A DNA stretch of 64,000 nucleotides from Steroidobacter agaridevorans (GCF_009932555.1 NZ_BLJO01000006.1:72668-136667), one strand, 5' to 3'. Shown: positions 50,769-60,408, counted from the stretch's first letter. Notes: a model not told the origin generated them from the letters alone. Numbers and translations are program-made.

Positions 50769-53700
50769 GAGGCTCTCCGGCAAGCAGCGGATGTTCCGCC
50801 GGCTTGCGGACGTAATTACGGTGCACGATGCTGAAGACGACCGGGACGAATATGAGCGTGGCGACGGTGGCGAAGATCAGGCCGCCGATCACGGCGCGAC
50901 CCAGCGGCGCATTCTGCTCACCGCCATCGCCGAGCCCCAGCGCCATCGGCGCCATGCCGATGATCATGGCCAGGGCCGTCATCAGCACGGGACGGAAACG
51001 CACGAAGCCAGCATCGATGGCAGCGGCGACAGGGTCTGCCAATTGCTCGAGCCGTTCGCGCGCAAAGCTGATAACCAGCACGCTATTCGCGGTCGCCACG
51101 CCCATACACATGATCGCGCCCGTCAACGCCGGCACCGACAACGTAGTAAATGTTGTGAACAGCATCCAGACGATGCCGGCCAGCGCCGCAGGCAGCGCAC
51201 TGATAATGACCAGCGGATCGCTCCACGACTGGAAATTCACGACGATCAGCAGATAGATCAGCACGATGGCGCCGACCAGGCCCCACATCAGCCCCGAGAA
51301 GGAGCTCTCCATGGTGCGAACCTGGCCAAGCAGCGCCACCGACGAGCCCTTCGGCAGGTCCTCGGCATGCGCGTCGAGTATCTTGCGGATCTGCGATGCC
51401 ACGGCGCCGAGATCGGTGCCCTGCGTGGTCCCGTAGATCTGCACGATCGGTTGAATGTTGTATTGAGAGACCACGCCACTCGAGGTGGTGCGAGTGATAT
51501 CCGCAATGCCGCCGAGCAGATGCGCCGACTTGGAGCCCGCGCCGGTGATCGGCATCGTCTCCAGCGAGTTCAACTCGTCCATCTTGTATTGCGGGGTCTG
51601 CATCACGATGGGGTACTGGATGTTGGTCTTCGGATTCAGCCAGAAGGTCGGTGCGACCTGCACCGATCCCGCCAGATTCACGACCATGCTGTTAGTGACA
51701 TCGCGCTCGGTGAGACCGGCGAACTGCGCGCGTGTACGGTCGACATCGACGTTGAACGTCGGCAGGCCGCGTGCCTGCTGGATGCGCGCATCGGCGATGC
51801 CGGGAATCCGCTTGATATCAGCGAGCAAAGCTTCGGCGTAAGCGAAGTTCGCTGCGAAGTCCTTGCCGCGGATTTGCAGATCGATGGGCGATGGCGTGCC
51901 GAAGTTCAGGATCTGGCTGACGATGTCGGCCGGCGTGAACGCGAACGTCGTGCCGGGGAATCGTCTCGGCAGCTCCTCGCGCAGCTTGCGAACGTAATCC
52001 GCGGTCGGCTGGTGATCTTCCTCGAGCGTTATCTGAATATCGCCATCCGCCGTGCCGATGGTGCCGGTGTTGTTGTAGGTCATGTTGATGCTGGAGAACG
52101 GCATGCCGATGTTGTCCACCACCAGCGCCAGCTCATGCGGCGGAATGACCTGCCGGATCACATCCTGGATGCGCGCCGAGACGGCCGCCGTTTCCTCCAC
52201 ACGCGTGCCCGGCTGCGCGCGGAAGTGAATCATGATGCGGCCGGCATCGACCGCCGGAAAGAAATTGCGCCCAAGGAACGGCACCAGCGCGAACGACGCG
52301 ACCACGAACAACATGAAAGCTGTCACGAAGCCGCGCCGATGGGCCATCGCCACCGTCAGCAACTCCTTATAGCCGCTGCGGAAGCGTTCGAACTTTTCCG
52401 AGAAGCCGCGCTGAAACTTCACCAGCGGATTGGATGACGGCGCCATCGCATCGTCGTGCGAGTGCGGCTTCAACAGATACATGGCCATGGTCGGCACCAG
52501 CGTGCGCGACAGAATGAACGAACACACCATCGCGTAGATCACGGCCAACGCCATCGGCACGAACAGGAAGCGCGCCACGCCTTCGAGAAAGAACATCGGC
52601 ACGAACACGATACAAATGCACAACAGCGAGACGAACGCGGGCGTCACGATCTGCGCCGCGCCGTCGAGGATGGAGGTGTGCACGTCCTTGCCGTGTTCGA
52701 GATGCCAGTTGATGTTTTCGATGGTCACGGTCGCATCGTCGACCAGGATGCCCACCGCCAGCGCCAGTCCGCCCAGCGTCATGATGTTGAGCGTCTGGCC
52801 GGTCAGCGCCAGCAGGAAGATCGAGCCGAGAATGGCCAGCGGAATCGAGGTGGCGATGATGACGGTGGAGCGCCAGCTGCCCAGGAACAGCAGGATCATC
52901 AGGCTGGTCAGCAGCGCCGCGATGGCGCCTTCGGCGACCACGCCGCTGATGGCGCTGCGCACGAAGATGGACTGATCGCCGATGAGCCGGATCTGCAGCG
53001 ACTCCGGCAGCTGATCCTTGACTTCCTCGACTCGTTGCTTGATGCCTTCGATCACGGACAGCGTCGACGCGCCGCCGTTCTTGAGCACCGTGAGCAGCAC
53101 CGAGCGATTGCCGGCGACGTGCACGATATTGGTCTGCGGCGAATTGCCGTCGCGCACATGGGCGACATCGCGCAAATAAACCATCGCGCCGTCGACCAGA
53201 CGAATCGGCAGGCGGCCGAGGTCCTCGATCGCGGACGGGCTGTTGTTCAAATTGATGGCGTACTCGAAGCCGCCGATCTTCTGCGTGCCCACCGGCGTGA
53301 TCAGATTCTGAGCCGCGAGGGCGTTGGCGACGTCCGTGCCCGACAGGCCGCGCGCCTGCAGCGCTGCGGGGTCCAGATCGATCTGGATCTGCCGGTTCTT
53401 GCCGCCGAACGGATACGGCATCGAGGCGCCGGGCACGGTGATCAGGAAGGTGCGGACGTAGTTGATGCCTAGGTCGCTGAGCTCCTGCTCCGTCATGCCC
53501 TCGCCGGACAGCGCCAGCTGCAGGATGCCCACGGTGGAGGCGTTGTAGTTGAGGATGTTCGGCGGGTTCGTGCCTTGTGGCATCTGGCGCAACGTTGTCT
53601 GCGCGGCGGCGGTCACCTGCGCATTGGCCATGTTGATGTCGACGGCAGGTTGGAAGAAAACCTTGATCACGCCGAAGCCGGTATACGACGTGGCTTCGAT

Positions 53701-53943
53701 GTGCTCGATATCGTTGACCATGGTGGTCAGCGAGCGCTGGAAGTTGGTCGTGATGCGCCCGGCCATGCCATCGGGCGGCAGACCGGCGTAGGTCCACACC
53801 ACGCTGATCACGGGAATGCGGATGTTCGGAAAGATGTCCGTCGGCGTGCGCAGGATCGAGAGCACGCCGAAGATCAGGATGAGCAACGCCAGCACGATGA
53901 ACGTGTACGGGCGGCGTAAAGCGATTTTTACGATTCCGAGCAT
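50755..53943 (-). CDS. RND efflux permease (AcrB-like)
   Basis: The 1062-residue inner-membrane pump has the RND layout: 12 membrane segments and two large periplasmic loops. The start is IALRRPYTFIVLALLILIFG and the proton-relay Asp pair lies in AVGILVDDATVTIENINWHL. Later comes GRNFFPAVDAGRIMIHFRAQ and, near the end, GVATANSVLVISFARERLEQ. The family pumps hydrophobic and amphiphilic compounds by proton antiport; substrate cannot be read from sequence. It is the first efflux gene of the operon, 111 bases after the sensor kinase gene on the same strand, so the pair of genes before it likely controls it. Confidence 0.94.
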   Translation of the reverse strand: MLGIVKIALRRPYTFIVLALLILIFGVLSILRTPTDIFPNIRIPVISVVWTYAGLPPDGMAGRITTNFQRSLTTMVNDIEHIEATSYTGFGVIKVFFQPAVDINMANAQVTAAAQTTLRQMPQGTNPPNILNYNASTVGILQLALSGEGMTEQELSDLGINYVRTFLITVPGASMPYPFGGKNRQIQIDLDPAALQARGLSGTDVANALAAQNLITPVGTQKIGGFEYAINLNNSPSAIEDLGRLPIRLVDGAMVYLRDVAHVRDGNSPQTNIVHVAGNRSVLLTVLKNGGASTLSVIEGIKQRVEEVKDQLPESLQIRLIGDQSIFVRSAISGVVAEGAIAALLTSLMILLFLGSWRSTVIIATSIPLAILGSIFLLALTGQTLNIMTLGGLALAVGILVDDATVTIENINWHLEHGKDVHTSILDGAAQIVTPAFVSLLCICIVFVPMFFLEGVARFLFVPMALAVIYAMVCSFILSRTLVPTMAMYLLKPHSHDDAMAPSSNPLVKFQRGFSEKFERFRSGYKELLTVAMAHRRGFVTAFMLFVVASFALVPFLGRNFFPAVDAGRIMIHFRAQPGTRVEETAAVSARIQDVIRQVIPPHELALVVDNIGMPFSSINMTYNNTGTIGTADGDIQITLEEDHQPTADYVRKLREELPRRFPGTTFAFTPADIVSQILNFGTPSPIDLQIRGKDFAANFAYAEALLADIKRIPGIADARIQQARGLPTFNVDVDRTRAQFAGLTERDVTNSMVVNLAGSVQVAPTFWLNPKTNIQYPIVMQTPQYKMDELNSLETMPITGAGSKSAHLLGGIADITRTTSSGVVSQYNIQPIVQIYGTTQGTDLGAVASQIRKILDAHAEDLPKGSSVALLGQVRTMESSFSGLMWGLVGAIVLIYLLIVVNFQSWSDPLVIISALPAALAGIVWMLFTTFTTLSVPALTGAIMCMGVATANSVLVISFARERLEQLADPVAAAIDAGFVRFRPVLMTALAMIIGMAPMALGLGDGGEQNAPLGRAVIGGLIFATVATLIFVPVVFSIVHRNYVRKPAEHPLLAGEPHAAH

Positions 53944-54054
53944 GCGGGCGTGAGAATCCTCGAGCGAACCATTATGGGTCCGATCGCAGCCCGCTACAGT
54001 GCCGTAGAGATGAAAGCTTTTTTAGTCTTTCTTGCCGAGTTTTTTGGGCAGGTT

Positions 54055-55446
54055 TTATCGGCTGGCGCTGCGCAGCTGGGCGGCGTTCGGTCCACATAAC
54101 AGCGCCAGCCAGGCGCCGCCGGCGGGATTGTCGACGATCTGCAGTTTGAAGCCGTGCAGCTTGACGATGGCCGCGACGATCGACAGCCCCAGCCCCGAGC
54201 CCGAGACATCTTTGTTACTACACGTGCCGCGATAGAACCGCTGCAGGACCGCTTCGCGCTCCGAGCTCTGGATGCCCGGGCCGCTGTCGATCACATCGAT
54301 GCGCGCGCCGGCGTCCGCATCTTTGATCAGGCGCAAATGAATGCTGCCGCCCGCCGGGGTGAACTTGATGGCGTTGTCGACGATGTTCGACAGGGCTTCC
54401 AGCAGCAGATTCGGATCGCCACGCACGGTCGGAACATCGGGCGCGATCTCGAACGTGAACGCGATGTGCTTGTCTTCCGCCAGCGGCGTGTACATTTCAC
54501 GCACGTGAGCGAGCGTGCTCGCCAGGTATACCTCGGTGAACCCGGCGCGCCGGTGCATGTCTTCGAGCTCGGAGATCCGTAACAACGCGCGGAACCGATC
54601 GAGCAACGAATCGACATCGAGAATCGCCTGCTCGACGACACCGGCATGCGCGCCATCGTTCGCTTCGCGATGCATACGATGCAACTGCGAGCGCAGTCGG
54701 GTCAGCGGTGTGCGTAAGTCATGAGCGATGCTGTCGCAGACACCTTTGACTTCGCTCATCAAACGTTCGATCTCTTCGAGCATCGAATTGACGATGCCGG
54801 CGAGCATGTCGAGCTCGTCACGGCGGCCGGACACCGGCAGGCGCTGATGCAAATCCCCGCGCATGATGGGTTGCGCCGCCGACTCGAGCGCACGAATGCG
54901 CCGTAGTGGACCGCGCGCCAGCCAGAGGCCACCGATCAAACCCGGGATGATGGTGAGCGTGAGGCCCCAGAACAGGGAGCGATAGATGATGCTGTTGACC
55001 TGGTCGACCACGCTGGTGGCGCGCGCGAGAATCAACACTTCACCATTGCCTATCGCTTTGGCCACGCCGCGCGCACGTACCGGTTCCTTGCCGCCGATCT
55101 GCTGCGCTCCAACGCTCAGAGAATGCACGACGCCGTCGATCGAAACGCCTGCTGGAATCCGCTCGATGTTGCCGGCGATCCTGCGGCCTTGCTCATCGAA
55201 CAGACCTTGCATCACGCGCAGATCGAGCGCACCGGTTTGTGCGATCACCTCGGGCAGGCGGTCGCGGTCGACGTGACTGAGGTAATGCATGCGCTGGCGG
55301 AGGATTTCGTCCACCACGCCGGAGAGATAACGTTTGGTGTCGTACTGCACCCAGCCGATCAGCAGCACGCTCCACAATACGAACAGAAAGCCGTAGACCG
55401 GCAGCAATCGAACTGTGCTGATGCGTGACAGCTCACCGAGCTTCAA
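54055..55446 (-). CDS. Sensor histidine kinase of the RND efflux operon (EnvZ/QseC type)
   Basis: The 463-residue membrane kinase has a first membrane segment near residues 14-32 (LLPVYGFLFVLWSVLLIGWV), a periplasmic region of about 130 residues and a second segment (LFWGLTLTIIPGLIGGLWLA). HAMP follows, then HisKA with His in CDSIAHDLRTPLTRLRSQLH, and HATPase with SNIVDNAIKFTPAGG, VIDSGPGI and GSGLGLSIVAAIV. Its periplasmic domain should sense an envelope or drug signal. Its start overlaps the regulator gene end by 14 bases, indicating translational coupling. The order regulator, kinase, permease, adaptor, outer-membrane factor suggests one transcription unit. Confidence 0.93.
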   Translation of the reverse strand: MKLGELSRISTVRLLPVYGFLFVLWSVLLIGWVQYDTKRYLSGVVDEILRQRMHYLSHVDRDRLPEVIAQTGALDLRVMQGLFDEQGRRIAGNIERIPAGVSIDGVVHSLSVGAQQIGGKEPVRARGVAKAIGNGEVLILARATSVVDQVNSIIYRSLFWGLTLTIIPGLIGGLWLARGPLRRIRALESAAQPIMRGDLHQRLPVSGRRDELDMLAGIVNSMLEEIERLMSEVKGVCDSIAHDLRTPLTRLRSQLHRMHREANDGAHAGVVEQAILDVDSLLDRFRALLRISELEDMHRRAGFTEVYLASTLAHVREMYTPLAEDKHIAFTFEIAPDVPTVRGDPNLLLEALSNIVDNAIKFTPAGGSIHLRLIKDADAGARIDVIDSGPGIQSSEREAVLQRFYRGTCSNKDVSGSGLGLSIVAAIVKLHGFKLQIVDNPAGGAWLALLCGPNAAQLRSASR

Positions 55447-56110
55447 GCACGTACCCTACTCCGCGAACGGTATGAATGAGCGGCTCCCGGTCCGGCGGAT
55501 CGAGCTTGCGCCGCAGCCGGCCGATGTGAACTTCGATCACATTGGTGCCGGGATCGAAATGATAGCCCCACACCGCTTCGAAGATCATGGTGCGCGTCAG
55601 CACGCGGCCGCTGTGACGCATGAGAAATTCGAGCAGCCGGAATTCGGTGGGCAACAGGTCGAGCAAGGTATCGGCGCGCCTGGCGGTGCGGTCGATCAGA
55701 TCGAGCTGCAGATCCCCGACCCGCAGCATCATGGGCCGGGACGCACCTGCGTGCCGCCGCAGCAGCACTTCGATGCGAGCGGCCATTTCGTCGGGATTGA
55801 ATGGCTTGGTGAGATAGTCGTCGCCACCCGCCCGCAGGCCACGCACCCGTTCGTCCGCATCGGACAGGGCGCTGATCATCAGCACCGGCGTCTGTACACC
55901 GTACTCGCGCAGCCGCGTAACTACCGTCAAGCCGTCCATGCCGGGGAGCATGCGATCCAGTGTGATCGCGTCATAAAAACCCCCTCGCGCGCGCTCCAGG
56001 CCGGTGGCGCCGTCGCCCACCCATTCCGTGTCCAGGCCATACCGCTGCAACTCGGCGCAGATTTCATCAGCGGTCACGCGATCGTCTTCGATGATGAGTA
56101 CTCTAGCCAC
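55433..56110 (-). CDS. OmpR-family response regulator of the RND efflux operon
   Basis: The 225-residue regulator has a receiver (RVLIIEDDRVTADEICAELQ, acceptor in DAITLDRMLPGMDG, Lys in DDYLTKPFNPDEM) and a winged-helix DNA-binding domain (LLPTEFRLLEFLMRHSGRVL, then IEVHIGRLRRKLDPPDREPL). It is first in the run that continues with the kinase and the RND genes. It probably activates that operon when phosphorylated by the neighbouring kinase. The length fits the family exactly. Confidence 0.94.
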   Translation of the reverse strand: MARVLIIEDDRVTADEICAELQRYGLDTEWVGDGATGLERARGGFYDAITLDRMLPGMDGLTVVTRLREYGVQTPVLMISALSDADERVRGLRAGGDDYLTKPFNPDEMAARIEVLLRRHAGASRPMMLRVGDLQLDLIDRTARRADTLLDLLPTEFRLLEFLMRHSGRVLTRTMIFEAVWGYHFDPGTNVIEVHIGRLRRKLDPPDREPLIHTVRGVGYVLEAR

Positions 56111-56149
56111 GGCTCCCAGCCACGCGTGTCAAGGAAGTGGCAGGGTACC

Positions 56150-56168
56150 GCCCCTCCCGGGGAGGGGC
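56150..56168. terminator. GC-rich hairpin after pntB
   Basis: GCCCCTCC (56150-56157) and GGAGGGGC (56161-56168) form an 8-bp stem with a 3-base loop, in the 85-base gap between the pntB stop and the efflux regulator start. No T-run follows on the minus strand, so its role as terminator is tentative; it also lies where the regulator promoter should be. Confidence 0.4.
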
Positions 56169-56195
56169 AATTAAGGTTGCTTTATGAAGCCGGCG

Positions 56196-57629
56196 CTAGT
56201 GGCCGCCGCCCTCGAGCGACTTCACCGCCTGAATCATCGCGACCATCACCTTCTGCGCGTCGCCGTAGACCAGGTTGCAGTTGTCGGCGAAGAACAGCTC
56301 GTTCTCGACGCCCGAGTAACCCTTACCCTGGCCGCGCTTGATGACATAAACCTGCCTGGCCTGGTCCACGTTCAAGATCGGCATGCCGTAGATCGGGCTG
56401 GACTTGTTGGTGCGCGCCGCCGGGTTGACCGTGTCGTTCGCGCCGATGACGACGGCAACGTCGGCCTCCTTGAACTCGCCGTTGATATCTTCCAAGTCGT
56501 AGATCATGTCGTACGGCACGCCCGCTTCCGCAAGCAGCACGTTCATGTGGCCCGGCATGCGGCCCGCGACTGGATGGATCGCGAATTTCACTTCCACGCC
56601 GGCATCCGTCAGCAGCTTCACGAACTCATACAACTTGTGCTGAGCCTGCGCGACCGCCAGGCCGTAGCCCGGCGCGATGATGACCTTCGATGCGTACCGC
56701 ATATTGATCGCGGCGTCGCCGGCTTCGGCCGGCTTCTGCGAGCCTTTGATCTCGCCTTGTTGTTCGCCGCCGCCATCGCCGAAATTACTGAAGATCACAT
56801 TCGACACGCTGCGGTTCATCGCTTTCGCCATCAACAGCGTGAGCAACGTACCCGCCGAGCCGACCACCATGCCGGCGATCATCAGCGCCGGGTTCTGCAG
56901 CACGTAACCTTCGAAGCCCACCGCCAGACCGGTGAATGCGTTGTATAGCGAGATCACGACCGGCATGTCCGCGCCGCCGATCGGCATTGTCATCATCACA
57001 CCGAAGATCAGCGCGCCGATGAAGAACGCCGCGACGATGCCGGGCGCCGCATGACCGTGCGCGACGAACACGATGTAAATGCCGACGCCGAGCGTCGCGA
57101 GAAACACGATACCGTTGAGAATTTGCTGACCGCCGATGCGCCATACGCCGTTGATGCGGCCGTCGAGCTTGGCCCACGCAATCAACGATCCGGACAGCGA
57201 CACGGCGCCGATCAGCGCACCCACGACCGCGAGCAGGAGTGGAATCGTTTGATGAACTGCATTGGTCCGTAACAGCTCGACCGCGGCGATACAGGCAGCC
57301 GCGCCGCCGCCCATGCCGTTGTAGAGCGCGACCATCTGAGGCATGGCGGTCATCGCGACCCGTTTGCCGCTCCACCATGCCCAGGCGGTGCCGAGGAACA
57401 ATGCTACCGCTGCGAACACGACGTTCGTACCCAGGTGCGGCAGCGCTGCGTCGTTGACGCCGAAGTAATAAAGGAAGCTGGCCAGCACCGCGACCAGCAT
57501 GCCGATGCCGGCCACCATGATGCCGGAGCGCGCCGTCACCGGCGACGACATGCGCTTCAAGCCGTAAATGAACAGAAACGCCGCGGCGAAATAGCAGGCG
57601 TCGATGATGAACTGCGGAGTGAGGTTCAT
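56196..57629 (-). CDS. pntB: PntB, NAD(P) transhydrogenase beta subunit
   Basis: The 477-residue subunit has about nine membrane segments in its N-terminal 280 residues and a cytoplasmic NADPH-binding domain III. That domain shows APGYGLAVAQAQHKLYEFVK, FAIHPVAGRMPGHMNVLLAE, VIGANDTVNPAARTNKSSPI and the final KRGQGKGYSGVENELFF. It translocates protons while moving hydride between NADH and NADP. It lies seven bases after the membrane alpha subunit gene in the order alpha-1, alpha-2, beta. The enzyme could supply NADPH for polyketide-like synthesis nearby, but this is general metabolism. Confidence 0.96.
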   Translation of the reverse strand: MNLTPQFIIDACYFAAAFLFIYGLKRMSSPVTARSGIMVAGIGMLVAVLASFLYYFGVNDAALPHLGTNVVFAAVALFLGTAWAWWSGKRVAMTAMPQMVALYNGMGGGAAACIAAVELLRTNAVHQTIPLLLAVVGALIGAVSLSGSLIAWAKLDGRINGVWRIGGQQILNGIVFLATLGVGIYIVFVAHGHAAPGIVAAFFIGALIFGVMMTMPIGGADMPVVISLYNAFTGLAVGFEGYVLQNPALMIAGMVVGSAGTLLTLLMAKAMNRSVSNVIFSNFGDGGGEQQGEIKGSQKPAEAGDAAINMRYASKVIIAPGYGLAVAQAQHKLYEFVKLLTDAGVEVKFAIHPVAGRMPGHMNVLLAEAGVPYDMIYDLEDINGEFKEADVAVVIGANDTVNPAARTNKSSPIYGMPILNVDQARQVYVIKRGQGKGYSGVENELFFADNCNLVYGDAQKVMVAMIQAVKSLEGGGH

Positions 57630-57635
57630 GGGCGC

Positions 57636-57965
57636 TTATGCCTTCTTCTGCTCGCCGGCGGGCTGTTTTTTATCGCTGGGCTTGAACATTTCCAGCATGC
57701 GTTCGGTCACGACGTAGCCGCCGGCCGCGTTGCCCGCGCCCAGCAGCACGCCGACGAAGCCGATGATCTGTTCGACCAGCGAGGTGGCGTTGAGCAGCGC
57801 ATACATCGCACCGACCACGACGATGCCGTGCACGAAGTTCGAGCCCGACATCAGCGGCGTATGCAGAATCGACGGCACGCGGCCGATGATCTCGTAGCCG
57901 GTGAAGGCGGCGAGCATGAAGATGTACAGGGCGACGAAGCCCGTCAGCGTGGTAGCGAGGTCCAT
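57636..57965 (-). CDS. pntAB: PntA part 2, membrane alpha subunit of transhydrogenase
   Basis: The 109-residue protein has three membrane segments (ATTLTGFVALYIFMLAAFTG, NFVHGIVVVGAMYALL, IIGFVGVLLGAGNAAGGYVV) with the motif YEIIGRVPSILHTPLMSGSN. It is the membrane domain that is fused to the alpha subunit in E. coli but encoded separately here, as in Rhodospirillum. A charged tail ends in KKA. It lies between the soluble alpha gene (75 bases upstream) and pntB. Confidence 0.95.
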   Translation of the reverse strand: MDLATTLTGFVALYIFMLAAFTGYEIIGRVPSILHTPLMSGSNFVHGIVVVGAMYALLNATSLVEQIIGFVGVLLGAGNAAGGYVVTERMLEMFKPSDKKQPAGEQKKA

Positions 57966-58039
57966 ATTTTCCTCGAAAGCATTCGTTACTTATGACTGAT
58001 GCTTGGGCCGGACAGCGGCCCGGCTGGCGCCGGGTGCTG

Positions 58040-59161
58040 TCATGCAATGAGTTTCTGCGCGGCTTCGTTGACGATCTTGCCGTCGTGCGTGAGCGCGGTT
58101 TTGGCGACCACCTCGTCGGTCCAGTCGAGCTTGACGCCGCCGTCCTTGACGAACAGCTCGATCAAGTTGAATTGGTTCTTCGCATACAGCTCGCTGGCGT
58201 GCTCGCCGAGCATGCTGGGCACGTTGAGCGGCGCGACGATGGTCACCTGGCCTATTTGTATGGTCTCGCCCGGCTGGGTGTATTCACAATTGCCGCCACC
58301 TTCGGCGGCCAAGTCCACGATCACGCTGCCTGCTTTCATCCCATCGACCTGCGCCTTGCTGATCAGCTTCGGCGAAGGCCGGCCGGGAATGGCCGCGGTC
58401 GTGATGATGATGTCGGCTTGTTGAATGTGCTTGGTGACGACACTGGCAATCTTGTCTTTCTCTTCCTGAGTGAGCTCGCGCGCATAGCCGCCTGCACCGC
58501 GGGCATCGACGCCGGTATCGACGAACTTCGCGCCGAGCGACTCGGCTTGTTCCTTCGTTTCGGGCCTCACGTCGTAACCTTCGGTCATCGCGCCCAGGCG
58601 CCGGGCCGTCGCCAATGCTTGCAAACCAGCGACACCGAGGCCCATCACCAACGTGCGAGCGGGACGAATCGAACCAACCGCGGTGGTCATCATTGGCAGG
58701 ATGCGCGCCAGATGGGTGGCGCCGATCAGGGCTGCGTAATAACCGGAAAGCGCCGCCTGGCTCGACAGCGCGTCCATGGCTTGAGCGCGAGTGATACGCG
58801 GCACCAGCTCCATCGCAAACGTCGTGATATGACGATCGCGCAATCGTTTGGTCAGCTCGACTTCCTTGTGGGCGTAGACGAATGAAATCAGGATGGCGCC
58901 CGGCTTCATTGCCTCGACGATGCCGGGATCGGGCGGCTGGACGCTCGCGACCACATCGGCGTCGCGCACCAGCGCGAGCGGATCGGCGCTGAATTTCACG
59001 TTCTTGAATGCGGAATCGGGCAGTTTTACAGCGTCGCCGGCGCCGGCCTGCATGTGAATTTCAGCGCCGAGCTTGCTGAGCTTGTCGGCCACCGCGGGCA
59101 CCAGGGCGACGCGCTTTTCGTTGGCGCGAGTTTCCTTCAGAACAGCGATCTTCACCGTCAT
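58040..59161 (-). CDS. pntAA: PntA part 1, soluble NAD-binding alpha subunit of transhydrogenase
   Basis: The 373-residue subunit resembles alanine dehydrogenase in fold: IAVLKETRANEKRVALVPAV, SFVYAHKEVELTKRLRD, MELVPRITRAQAMDALSSQA, and the NAD-binding ARTLVMGLGVAGLQALATAR with EGYDVRPETKEQAESLGAKF. It binds NAD(H) and works with the two membrane subunits. It is first in the three-gene operon. The gap to the next gene upstream, on the opposite strand, is 207 bases and holds no clear motif. Confidence 0.96.
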   Translation of the reverse strand: MTVKIAVLKETRANEKRVALVPAVADKLSKLGAEIHMQAGAGDAVKLPDSAFKNVKFSADPLALVRDADVVASVQPPDPGIVEAMKPGAILISFVYAHKEVELTKRLRDRHITTFAMELVPRITRAQAMDALSSQAALSGYYAALIGATHLARILPMMTTAVGSIRPARTLVMGLGVAGLQALATARRLGAMTEGYDVRPETKEQAESLGAKFVDTGVDARGAGGYARELTQEEKDKIASVVTKHIQQADIIITTAAIPGRPSPKLISKAQVDGMKAGSVIVDLAAEGGGNCEYTQPGETIQIGQVTIVAPLNVPSMLGEHASELYAKNQFNLIELFVKDGGVKLDWTDEVVAKTALTHDGKIVNEAAQKLIA

Positions 59162-59368
59162 GCCGACTGATCCTCCCCCACAAATTTATTTAACCCGGGC
59201 GCCAGTTTGCACATAAAATTCCCACCATTGTGGATGCCTTGTTCGCACTCGGCAACACGCGCATGCTGCGCGCCCGGTGACAAGCGCGGTTCATCAAACC
59301 ACGCGACCCCACCAGGATGCCAGCGGTTCACGCTGCTTTGATTGAACAAACATGGCCACGCGCGATAA

Positions 59369-60079
59369 ATGGCAGTTGACTCCCGAGTATTGACTTCGAT
59401 CGGCCGCGCCGCCCTGGTGCTCGCGTATCCGCTGGTCGCTCACTTCGGCGTCATTCAGAACAGCGTGACGCTGATCGCTATCGCGCTGGGTCTGTTGATC
59501 GTGCTGCCCATGGTTCCGGCCCTCGGACGAGGCAGCGTCGTCGCCTGGCTGGTGCTGCTGCCGGTGGTCGGCGGGCTATGGTGGTTATCACGTTCCACGC
59601 ACGCGACACTGCCGCTGTATATCGCACCGGTACTGGTGCCAGGATTCATGGCCGGCGTGTTTGGCAGCAGCCTGCTCGCCGGGCAGGTTCCGCTAATCGA
59701 ACAATTGATCCGCATCATGGAGCCCGAGCAGCAGCCCGAGCCGGAGGTGCTGGCGTACGCCCACCAGCTGACCAAGGCCTGGACGCTGTTCTTCGTGACG
59801 TTGGCGCTGACCAATCTGGTGCTGGGGCTGCTGGCCGAGCCCGACGGCATGCTGCTGGCCGCCGGCATCGCGCCGCCGGTGACGGTGCCCGAGCTGTGGT
59901 GGTCGCTGGTCGCCAACCTGATCGGATATTTGCTGGTCGCGGCTTTCTTCCTGATTGAGTACGCTTACCGCCGCCACCGCTTCCCGCGGCAACCCTATCG
60001 CAACATGTTGGATTTTTTTCTAAAGGTACTCGCGGCCATGCCGCGCCTGGTCAGCAGCGCCGCTGGCCCTCGTCGCTGA
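59369..60079 (+). CDS. Aryl polyene cluster membrane protein (COG4648 type)
   Basis: The 236-residue membrane protein has about five to six hydrophobic segments (LVLAYPLVAHFGVIQNSVTL, LGLLIVLPMVPALGRG, WLVLLPVVGGLWWLSRSTHA, TLFFVTLALTNLVLGLLAEP, LIGYLLVAAFFLIEYAYRRH). In aryl polyene/xanthomonadin-type clusters a protein of this size precedes a small dehydratase, an LpxL-like acyltransferase, a LolA-like carrier and an MMPL exporter, which is exactly the order here. Its role is unknown; it may help polyene-lipid assembly in the inner membrane. The start is not supported by a clear ribosome binding site. Confidence 0.75.
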   Translation: MAVDSRVLTSIGRAALVLAYPLVAHFGVIQNSVTLIAIALGLLIVLPMVPALGRGSVVAWLVLLPVVGGLWWLSRSTHATLPLYIAPVLVPGFMAGVFGSSLLAGQVPLIEQLIRIMEPEQQPEPEVLAYAHQLTKAWTLFFVTLALTNLVLGLLAEPDGMLLAAGIAPPVTVPELWWSLVANLIGYLLVAAFFLIEYAYRRHRFPRQPYRNMLDFFLKVLAAMPRLVSSAAGPRR

Positions 60080-60084
60080 ATCAC

Positions 60085-60408
60085 ATGAACCCCGCCGCCC
60101 ACGCAACCGTTCTGCGGATCGCCGCGAATCATCCGTCGCTGCCCGGTCATTTTCCGGGTCAGCCGATCGTGCCTGGCGTCGTCCTGCTCGACTGCGTACT
60201 GCAGGAAGCGGAGCGCTGGCTGCAACGCCCGGTGCGCGTGCTCGCGCTGCCCAACGCGAAGTTCACCGCGCCGCTGCTGCCCGATCAGGCCGCAGAGCTG
60301 CAATTGAAACTGGATGCCGACGAACTGCGCTTCACTTTGAGCCGCGACGGCGCGGACCTGGCGCAGGGATTGTTTCGCATCGCCCCTATGGGAAACGCAG
60401 CGGCGTGA
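60085..60408 (+). CDS. Small FabA/FabZ-like hotdog dehydratase of polyene cluster
   Basis: The 107-residue protein has the hotdog dehydratase signature HPSLPGHFPGQPIVPGVVLL with the catalytic His in GHFPG. An Asp (in VVLLDCVLQ) occupies the place of the catalytic Glu/Asp. It is shorter than FabZ, as is usual for the 3-hydroxyacyl-ACP dehydratase-like proteins of aryl polyene clusters. It would dehydrate polyene precursors on an acyl carrier. It lies five bases after the membrane gene, and its stop overlaps the GTG of the next gene. Confidence 0.83.
   Translation: MNPAAHATVLRIAANHPSLPGHFPGQPIVPGVVLLDCVLQEAERWLQRPVRVLALPNAKFTAPLLPDQAAELQLKLDADELRFTLSRDGADLAQGLFRIAPMGNAAA

Noticed and set aside
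50668-53472. Two long plus-strand frames opposite the RND permease and adaptor genes
   Set aside because: Low-complexity His/Arg/Gln-rich translation; the minus-strand permease has all expected RND motifs.
59352-59393. A 13-codon frame (MATRDKWQLTPEY) overlapping the start of the membrane gene
   Set aside because: Too short and without a ribosome binding site to support a leader peptide; probably chance.
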